Positions 14,474 to 20,251 of a DNA stretch of 24,361 bases are shown here, piece by piece. The position numbers were made by a program, and so were the translations under genes. The DNA is taken from assembly GCA_002292895.1 (NCBI GenBank), contig DBCE01000120.1:1-24361 (forward strand), written 5' to 3'. The DNA comes from Phycisphaerales bacterium UBA966 (GTDB lineage: Bacteria; Planctomycetota; Phycisphaerae; Phycisphaerales; SM1A02). Numbering within the stretch: position 1 is the first letter of the stretch; each line of letters opens with the position of its first letter. The notes beneath the pieces were generated by a model, which saw nothing but the letters and a program-made list of their open reading frames with translations, had not been told where the DNA came from and searched no databases.

Positions 14474-15922
14474 TTGACCACTCACACCCCTCACGACGCG
14501 TCTGAAGCCCGAAGCACAACCCAATCCGCCGCGCAGGGAGCGTTGGCAACCAAGAAGTATTTCGTCCTTGACACGAACGTGCTGCTGCACAATCCGCAAG
14601 CGATCTTCAAGTTTGAAGAGCACGAGGTGGTCATTCCGCTCACGGTGATCGAGGAGCTGGACACGTTCAAGAAGAACAATGATGAAACCGGTCGCAACGC
14701 GCGCCAGGTGGTTCGCGGCTTGGACAAATTGCGCAGCATCGGCCATCTGTTTGAAGGCGTCGTCTGGAACGAACAAGGTGGCATCATTCGCGTAGCGCGC
14801 GTGGAGCCGATGGAGGACGAGCGTTCGCTGGAGCTGAACAAGAATGACAATCTGATTCTCAGCGTTGCCGCCAAGTTGAATCGCCAAGGGCTGCGCACCA
14901 TCTTCATTACTAAGGACATCAACGCGCGCGTGAAGTGCGATGCGTTGGGTATTGATACTGAGGACTTTGAAGCAGACCGCGTGGATGCAGACTGGCTGCA
15001 CTCCGGTTATTGCTCCATGCAGGTGAGTACGGAAGTCATCGATTCGCTCTATCAAGAACGACAATTGCCGCGCACCATGCTTGATGTCACGCCGGGAAGA
15101 ACGCCGGATGGACAGTTGATGAAGTCCGAGGATCTGGTGCCGAATCAGTTTGTCATCCTGATTGACCAAGCAGATTCGGGGCACACTGGCCTTGCGCGTG
15201 TCCTTGGAAATACGGGGCATCTGATTCCTGTGACCGGGCCACGTAAGCCGGTGTACGGAATCATGGCACGCAACGTGCAGCAAACCATGGCACTTGATTT
15301 GCTGCTTGATGATGATGTCAAACTGGTCACGCTGATTGGGCCAGCAGGCACCGGCAAGACGCTGATGGCGATCGCCACCGGAATGCAGAAGGTCTTCAAG
15401 GAAGAGCGCTTGGACAAGTTGCTGGTGGCGCGTCCCATCATGCCACTCGGTCGCGACATCGGTTACTTGCCGGGCGACAAGGACGAGAAACTATCCATGT
15501 GGATGCAGCCGATCTTTGACAACGTCGGGTACTTGCTCTCCACTCGCTCCGCCGGGCAAGGCGATGCCGACAGCAAGAGCACCGAGCAGCGTTTGGATCA
15601 ATTGATGGCCACCGGAAAGCTGGTCATGGAACCGTTGACATACATTCGCGGTCGCTCCATTCCCCATCAGTTCATGATCATTGACGAGGCACAGAATCTC
15701 AGTCCCCATGAGATCAAGACCATTGTGAGCCGCGTTGGTGACGGCACCAAGATTGTGCTGTGCGGGGACATTGGACAGATTGATAACCCGTACTTGGATG
15801 CCGCCTCTAACGGCTTGGCACACGCTATTGAGCGCCTGAAGGGCCAGACCATCGCCGGACACGTCACGCTGAGTAAGACCGAGCGCAGCGAATTGGCAAG
15901 CTTGGCGGCGGAAGTCCTCTAA
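14474..15922 (+). CDS. PIN domain-PhoH family ATPase
   Basis: A 482-residue two-domain protein. An N-terminal PIN nuclease domain starts at YFVLDTNVLLHNP (near residues 29-41), with further acidic residues in VIEELD and NDNLILSVA. The C-terminal PhoH ATPase has Walker A GPAGTGKT near residue 289 and Walker B IIDEAQ near 402, followed by IVLCGDIGQIDNP. This architecture (YlaK or PhoH2-like) is linked to RNA unwinding and cleavage; the cellular target is unknown. The start is TTG at 14474, supported by AAGGA seven bases upstream; no closer ATG precedes the PIN domain. The 178-base gap to the divergent Nif3 gene contains TTGACG at 14333-14338, a perfect-looking -35, but no convincing -10 follows at 16-18 bases. 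Confidence 0.93.
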   Translation: MTTHTPHDASEARSTTQSAAQGALATKKYFVLDTNVLLHNPQAIFKFEEHEVVIPLTVIEELDTFKKNNDETGRNARQVVRGLDKLRSIGHLFEGVVWNEQGGIIRVARVEPMEDERSLELNKNDNLILSVAAKLNRQGLRTIFITKDINARVKCDALGIDTEDFEADRVDADWLHSGYCSMQVSTEVIDSLYQERQLPRTMLDVTPGRTPDGQLMKSEDLVPNQFVILIDQADSGHTGLARVLGNTGHLIPVTGPRKPVYGIMARNVQQTMALDLLLDDDVKLVTLIGPAGTGKTLMAIATGMQKVFKEERLDKLLVARPIMPLGRDIGYLPGDKDEKLSMWMQPIFDNVGYLLSTRSAGQGDADSKSTEQRLDQLMATGKLVMEPLTYIRGRSIPHQFMIIDEAQNLSPHEIKTIVSRVGDGTKIVLCGDIGQIDNPYLDAASNGLAHAIERLKGQTIAGHVTLSKTERSELASLAAEVL

Positions 15923-15936
15923 GAAAAGGCGTGCAA

Positions 15937-15966
15937 TTGCTGAACTCCATGGTGGGGGGCTACAAT
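15937..15966 (+). promoter_or_regulatory. Promoter of the Bax inhibitor-1 family gene
   Basis: TTGCTG (15937-15942), an 18-base spacer and TACAAT (15961-15966) form a good sigma-70-type promoter. Only eight bases separate the -10 from the ATG at 15975, so transcription should start at or just before the start codon. Confidence 0.65.
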
Positions 15967-15977
15967 CCCCCACCATG
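15948..15977 (+). repeat. Perfect 11-bp inverted repeat spanning the -10 and start codon
   Basis: CATGGTGGGGG (15948-15958) and its exact reverse complement (15967-15977) flank an eight-base centre that contains the -10 TACAAT. The right arm ends in the ATG start codon of the Bax inhibitor-1 family gene. It may be an operator, or a cruciform-prone site. Confidence 0.75.
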
Positions 15978-16787
15978 CTTGACCTCCGATCATCCAACCC
16001 GGTTCTCGCCGACACCCAACTCGCAGCTGATTCACACGCCCGCCCAGTGACGCAACTGGCAACCGTGGCTGGCGTGGCACAGAAGACCACCATTGCGGTC
16101 TCACTGGCAGTAGTTGGTGGCATTGGTGGCGGCGTGCTGGTGCGCACCGTCGGCCAAGGCGCCATCTGGGGAATCTTCATCGCAGCATTGATCGCCAGCC
16201 TGGTCTGCTTCTTTGCGCTGTGGCGCAAGCCGGAGCGCGCGTACTGGGCGGCACCGCTCTACAGCGTCACTCAAGGCGCCATGCTTGGCGTGATGGCGCT
16301 GCTCTTGGATTCAATCTTGGCATCGCGCGGCATCACTGCGTTTGGCGGGCTTGGTCTGCAAGCCTTCGTCATCACACTTTCGATCACGGCTGCCATGCTC
16401 ATCGTCTACCGCGCAGGTTTGATCCGCGCCAACGGCCGCTTCGTTGCTGTGCTGTCAACGCTCACCATTGGTATTGGCATCATGTACTTGGCACAGTTTG
16501 TGCTGGGCTTCTTCAGTATCGAGATCCCGGGGTTGTCGCTGCAGAGCGCTACCCAAGGCGGATCGATGGCGTGGGTCGGCCTGGGCATCAACGCGGTGAT
16601 TCTGTTGATCGCGTCGCTCTGGCTGATTGTTGATTTCCAACAAGTGGAGACCGCGGTCGCCAGCCGCGTTGGTAAGGAGTACGAGTGGTACTTCGCCTAC
16701 GCGCTCATGGTGACGTTGGTCTGGATCTACTTGGAAGCCCTGAAGCTTGCGTTCCGCGCGGCCATGATGGCCAACGACCGCAAGTAA
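15975..16787 (+). CDS. Bax inhibitor-1/YccA family membrane protein
   Basis: A 270-residue integral membrane protein with about seven hydrophobic segments spread over residues 38-265, and a soluble N-terminus of about 35 residues. The C-terminal part, LIVDFQQVETAVASRVG followed by WYFAYALMVTLVWIYLEALKL, is the family's most conserved region, including the acidic residues linked to pH-dependent calcium leak in BsYetJ. Bacterial members are variously called YccA (FtsH modulator), YbhL or YetJ; the exact role here cannot be decided. There is no Shine-Dalgarno site near the ATG; the promoter -10 lies eight bases before it inside a perfect palindrome. It converges on the ROK kinase gene. Confidence 0.9.
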   Translation: MLDLRSSNPVLADTQLAADSHARPVTQLATVAGVAQKTTIAVSLAVVGGIGGGVLVRTVGQGAIWGIFIAALIASLVCFFALWRKPERAYWAAPLYSVTQGAMLGVMALLLDSILASRGITAFGGLGLQAFVITLSITAAMLIVYRAGLIRANGRFVAVLSTLTIGIGIMYLAQFVLGFFSIEIPGLSLQSATQGGSMAWVGLGINAVILLIASLWLIVDFQQVETAVASRVGKEYEWYFAYALMVTLVWIYLEALKLAFRAAMMANDRK

Positions 16788-16793
16788 TTCCAG

Positions 16794-16816
16794 CGGGGTT
16801 GAACAATTCAGCCCCG
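16794..16816. terminator. Hairpin between convergent genes (possible bidirectional terminator)
   Basis: Bases 16794-16803 pair with 16807-16816 (ten pairs, one G-T wobble) around a three-base loop, in the 51-base gap between the convergent Bax inhibitor-1 and ROK genes. No clear T-run follows on either side, so efficiency is uncertain. Confidence 0.5.
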
Positions 16817-16838
16817 GATCACATCACCACCGTTTCAC

Positions 16839-17816
16839 TTAGCCAAGCGCGTCCCACGCCAGCATGGCCGCACCAAGGACTCCTGCATCGTCCTTGAGTT
16901 TGGTCACGCGAACGCTCACCTTGGGCGCAATTGCTGATGGGAACACATGGCGCCGAATGGAGTCCTCAACGCGGTCGGCGTAGGGCTTGCCTAATGCCTC
17001 GGTGATACCGCCACCCAAAATCACCGTGCGCATGGAAGCCATGGTGATCCAGTTAGCAATGCCAATTCCAAGTAGTTCCGCTGACGAATCCACCACTTCA
17101 CGGACCAGCGGATCGTTGGCGTTGTAGCACTCGGCGATGCCACTACTACCCAGAGGCCCAGCCTTGCCGTCCGCTTCGTGGCGCGCCAGAATCTTGTGGA
17201 AGAGCGATTCAGGATTCAATCCAGCCAACGTGCGCAGGGAGCGCACAATGCCAGTGCGGCTGCAGAATTCCTCCACCTTGCGGCTTCCGGGCTGACCGTT
17301 GCTGTACATGATCACGTGCCCAAATTCGCCGGCGGTAAAAAGGTCGCCGCGCCAGATCTTGCCGCCCATCACAATGCCCGCCCCCACGCCAGTGCCAACC
17401 CAAACAGCAAGTAATGATTCGCATCCCTCGCCAGCGCCGACGGTGGCTTCGCCCCACGCGGCAACATTGGCGTCGTTATCAACGGTGACTGGAATGCCGA
17501 GACGCTTGCGCAAGATCTCCCCAAGCGGAACATTTTTCCAACCGAGGTTGCCAGCGGTAATCACTACACCACGTTCACTATCAACCGGTCCGGGGGCACC
17601 AATGCCCACCGTTCGAATGTCCGCAAGTTTCACATTCCCCGCCTCGCATGCGGCCTCCATGGTCATCACTAGGCGGTCAATGACAACATCGCGACCCTCC
17701 TGCGCCTTGGTCTTCTTCTTTGCACGCCCCACCACCCTGCCGCGGCGATCAACCACGCCCACGCTCATGTTGGTTCCGCCAAGATCAATGCCGATTGCTA
17801 GTTCGCTCTTTGCCAT
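16839..17816 (-). CDS. ROK-family sugar kinase (glucokinase-like), zinc cysteines lost
   Basis: A 325-residue ROK protein that probably phosphorylates glucose or a related hexose with ATP. Visible motifs are the phosphate loop DLGGTNMSVGVVD (11-23), GIGAPGPVD (71-79), DNDANVAAWGE with the catalytic Asp115, GTGVGAGIV (141-149), and the GEFGH segment with His167. ROK proteins normally follow this with a CxCGxxGCxE zinc site; here the matching stretch reads YSNGQPGSRKVEE with no cysteine. Without an N-terminal DNA-binding domain it is an enzyme rather than a repressor. ATG 17816 gives MAKSELAIGIDLGGTN; the frame stays open much further upstream, into gatC, but that extension is rejected. It is divergent from gatC with only 40 bp between start codons. 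Confidence 0.92.
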   Translation of the reverse strand: MAKSELAIGIDLGGTNMSVGVVDRRGRVVGRAKKKTKAQEGRDVVIDRLVMTMEAACEAGNVKLADIRTVGIGAPGPVDSERGVVITAGNLGWKNVPLGEILRKRLGIPVTVDNDANVAAWGEATVGAGEGCESLLAVWVGTGVGAGIVMGGKIWRGDLFTAGEFGHVIMYSNGQPGSRKVEEFCSRTGIVRSLRTLAGLNPESLFHKILARHEADGKAGPLGSSGIAECYNANDPLVREVVDSSAELLGIGIANWITMASMRTVILGGGITEALGKPYADRVEDSIRRHVFPSAIAPKVSVRVTKLKDDAGVLGAAMLAWDALG

Positions 17817-17825
17817 GGATGCGCC

Positions 17826-17831
17826 AAGATA
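17826..17831 (-). promoter_or_regulatory. Putative -10 element (TATCTT) of the ROK kinase gene
   Basis: On the minus strand TATCTT lies nine bases before the ATG at 17816. The matching -35 position (about 17849-17854) overlaps the predicted transcription start of gatC; its sequence is poor. Confidence 0.4.
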
Positions 17832-17842
17832 GCGCGGCTTCG

Positions 17843-17848
17843 TACACT
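17843..17848 (+). promoter_or_regulatory. Putative -10 element (TACACT) of gatCA
   Basis: TACACT lies exactly eight bases before the gatC ATG at 17857, predicting a leaderless message. The -35 position (about 17819-17825) falls beside the first codon of the divergent ROK gene and has no good consensus match. Confidence 0.4.
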
Positions 17849-17856
17849 CATCCGCC

Positions 17857-18180
17857 ATGCCAGACAACCCCCATTCCAAGACTGCCGCCCTCACTACGGC
17901 ACAAGTCGCCCATGTGGCCAAGCTCGCGCGTTTGGAAGTAGCGCCGGGGCGCATTGAGGAGTACCGAACGCAACTCGCCGCGGTGCTTGGGCACATTGCA
18001 CAACTCGACGCGGTTGACCTCGCCGGGGTGGAGCCGATGGCACACCCATTTGAGAGCCACAATCGGTTGGCTGCTGACATTCCTGTGGATGGTCTTCCCA
18101 TTGAGGCAGTACTGATGAATGCGCCGGCGGTTGAAGGGCGATTCTTGGCGGTACCTAAGGTTCTGGCAGAGGGAGACTGA
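17857..18180 (+). CDS. gatC: Asp-tRNA(Asn)/Glu-tRNA(Gln) amidotransferase subunit C
   Basis: GatC stabilises the GatA-GatB complex that amidates misacylated Glu-tRNA(Gln) or Asp-tRNA(Asn). At 107 residues it is slightly longer than the usual 95-100 because of an N-terminal tail. Family features are VAHVAKLARLEV near residues 17-28, QLAAVLGHIAQLDAVDLAGVEP near 39-60, and the C-terminal APAVEGRFLAVPKVL. gatA starts one base after its stop, confirming the assignment. It is expected to form a two-gene operon with gatA, read from a promoter immediately upstream of its ATG. Confidence 0.94.
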   Translation: MPDNPHSKTAALTTAQVAHVAKLARLEVAPGRIEEYRTQLAAVLGHIAQLDAVDLAGVEPMAHPFESHNRLAADIPVDGLPIEAVLMNAPAVEGRFLAVPKVLAEGD

Positions 18181-18181
18181 C

Positions 18182-19672
18182 ATGACTTCGCCCACACACA
18201 ACACACCCAGCGACATGACCGCCCTGCGCGATGCCGTGGCCGCGGGCACCACCACCGCGGAATCGATCTGCGCGGGCATGCTGGCGGTGACCACCGAGCG
18301 CAACACCGAGATCAATGCCTTCCATGAGGTGTTCGCCGAGCACGCCTTGGAAGCGGCGCGTCGTGTTGATAGCGACGCGCGAGCAGGACGCCCATTGCCT
18401 CCCCTTGCGGGAATGCCCATTGCCATTAAGGACAATGTGGCCACCACGCTTGGTCGAACCACGTGCTCAAGCCGCATGCTTGAGAACTATCGATCCCCAT
18501 TCGATGCCACCGCTGTGGAACGCCTTGCGCACGCCGGCGCGGTGGTGATGGGCAAGACCAATATGGATGAGTTTGCAATGGGCTCGTCAGGCGAACACTG
18601 CAAGTGGGGGCCCGTTCGTAATCCATGGGATACGACCCGCGTGCCCGGAGGCAGCAGTGCCGGAAGCGCAGCCGCCGTAGCGGGTGGAATGTGCGCCGCC
18701 GCCATTGGTAGCGATACCGGCGGTTCCATTCGGCAGCCCGCGTCATTCTGCGGCATCGTTGGACTGAAGCCAACCTACGGTCGTATCTCGCGCTGGGGAC
18801 TCGTTGCGTTTGGATCAAGCTTGGATCAAATTGGCCCAATGACACGCAGCGTGCGCGATGCCGCGCTGATGCTTGATGTCATGAGCGGCATTGATGAACG
18901 CGACAGCACCACTGCCGACCGACCGCCGACCGAACTAGCCAAGACTGTGGAACGCCCGATCGAAGGACTTCGCGTTGGTATCCCGCGGCAGTACATGAGT
19001 GACGCCAATGACAGTGAAGTGAATGCTGCCGTGAACGCCGCAGCGGATGCATACCGTGCTCTGGGCGCAACCATTGTTTCTGTTGAGTTGCCGTTAACGG
19101 ATGTTGGCATTAGTACCTATTACGTCATTGCACCCGCAGAAGCGTCCAGCAACCTGGCTCGCTACGACGGCATCCGCTACGGACACCGCGCGCAGTTACA
19201 GCCTGGCGAAGACCTATTTACGCTTTATGCTCGCTCGCGTTCGGAAGGCTTCGGCCCGGAAGTGCAGCGAAGAATCATGTTGGGCACGTACATGCTTTCC
19301 AGCGGGTACTACGACGCTTACTACAAGCGCGCCCTGCAAGTACGGCGCCGGATCAAGCAAGAATTTGATCAGGCTTTCAGCGCCTGCGATGTGCTACTTG
19401 GACCAACCGCCCCGACCCCCGCGTTTGGATTCGGTGCAAACTCGGATCCATTGGCGATGTACCTGTGCGACGTCTACACCGTCAATACCAACATTGCGGG
19501 TATCTGCGGCGTGTCAATTCCCGCCGGGTTCGCGGAACGCAACGGGAAGCACCTGCCGATCGGTGTGCAGTTACAAGCGAATGCGTTTGAGGAAGATCGA
19601 TTGTTGCGCGCGGCGCGGATGTTGGAACGCGCGCTGGCTGCAACAACCAGCGCACATGCTCCGCGGGGGTGA
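18182..19672 (+). CDS. gatA: Asp-tRNA(Asn)/Glu-tRNA(Gln) amidotransferase subunit A
   Basis: GatA releases ammonia from glutamine for tRNA-dependent amidation. From ATG 18182 it has 496 residues. The amidase-signature triad is visible: Lys83 (MPIAIKDN), cis-Ser158 (GGSSAG) and the nucleophile Ser182 (DTGGSIRQPA). GKTNMDEFAMGSSGEH and VGLKPTYGRISRWGLVAFGSSLDQIGP are diagnostic for GatA rather than other amidases. A strong GAGGGAGA ribosome binding site lies at the end of gatC. The open frame extends upstream into gatC, but this start fits the family. gatB, the kinase/tRNA-binding subunit, is not in the window. It ends three bases before the convergent lipoprotein gene. Confidence 0.97.
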   Translation: MTSPTHNTPSDMTALRDAVAAGTTTAESICAGMLAVTTERNTEINAFHEVFAEHALEAARRVDSDARAGRPLPPLAGMPIAIKDNVATTLGRTTCSSRMLENYRSPFDATAVERLAHAGAVVMGKTNMDEFAMGSSGEHCKWGPVRNPWDTTRVPGGSSAGSAAAVAGGMCAAAIGSDTGGSIRQPASFCGIVGLKPTYGRISRWGLVAFGSSLDQIGPMTRSVRDAALMLDVMSGIDERDSTTADRPPTELAKTVERPIEGLRVGIPRQYMSDANDSEVNAAVNAAADAYRALGATIVSVELPLTDVGISTYYVIAPAEASSNLARYDGIRYGHRAQLQPGEDLFTLYARSRSEGFGPEVQRRIMLGTYMLSSGYYDAYYKRALQVRRRIKQEFDQAFSACDVLLGPTAPTPAFGFGANSDPLAMYLCDVYTVNTNIAGICGVSIPAGFAERNGKHLPIGVQLQANAFEEDRLLRAARMLERALAATTSAHAPRG

Positions 19673-19675
19673 TTA

Positions 19676-20194
19676 TTACTGTGGTCGAGGAATCGCACCG
19701 AGGCGCAACATCTCTGCGGCAAAGGCCTTCGCGAACAGTTCGTCCCGCTGTGCATCGGGGAAGACGCCAATGTTCACAACGGTAGTGAAGTCACCGCTAC
19801 TGACCCGTTCCACGGTCACCGTCCCGTCCTGACCATCCGCGGTAAGCACGGTGGCCACAAAGCGATCGGCGCCCGACTCGAACGACTGAACGCCAAGGAA
19901 CTGCCGACTGGCAACATTGCGCATTGCCATTGGAACATCAGACCAACGCACATGATCCACTGCCGGTACCAGCGGACGAGCTTGGTAGCCCGCGGTCGGT
20001 TGGCGCATACCTGCGACTGCCTCGGTGGCAGCCGAACCCTTCAATACCACCTCCGGCGCAAAGGTATCCCCGGGCTGCGCCTTGTTGTCGCTAGCGGCGT
20101 CCGGCAAAGTGCAGGACGTCAGCAGGCACGAGGCAACCACCGCGACCCGATAAAAAGTGCTTGGGCTTGAGAGGATTGCTGCGAAGGCGGGCAT
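19676..20194 (-). CDS. Small predicted lipoprotein of unknown function
   Basis: A 172-residue protein with a signal peptide ending in the lipobox LTSC; Cys28 is the predicted lipidation site. After a Ser/Asp/Lys-containing linker there is a globular region of about 110 residues with no motif I recognise (about 60-172), including FVATVLTADGQDGTVTVERV and a C-terminal helix-like stretch. The start at 20194 is chosen over a longer open frame reaching 20641 because it gives a clean signal peptide, avoids overlap with the divergent HD-domain gene, and has TACCAT exactly eight bases upstream. It is convergent with gatA (three-base gap). Confidence 0.8.
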   Translation of the reverse strand: MPAFAAILSSPSTFYRVAVVASCLLTSCTLPDAASDNKAQPGDTFAPEVVLKGSAATEAVAGMRQPTAGYQARPLVPAVDHVRWSDVPMAMRNVASRQFLGVQSFESGADRFVATVLTADGQDGTVTVERVSSGDFTTVVNIGVFPDAQRDELFAKAFAAEMLRLGAIPRPQ

Positions 20195-20202
20195 GAACGC
20201 GG

Positions 20203-20208
20203 ATGGTA
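20203..20208 (-). promoter_or_regulatory. Putative -10 element (TACCAT) of the small lipoprotein gene
   Basis: On the minus strand TACCAT lies exactly eight bases before the ATG at 20194. No convincing -35 is seen. The same hexamer serves as the -10 candidate before rpmF. Confidence 0.4.
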
Positions 20209-20251
20209 TCGCGCTCTGTGGGGCGCGCGACGCACTGACCGATAGACTCAA

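Noticed and set aside
17817..18206. Upstream extension of the ROK kinase frame into gatC
   Set aside because: The kinase motif DLGGTN normally lies within the first dozen residues, as it does from ATG 17816, and the extension is antisense to gatC.
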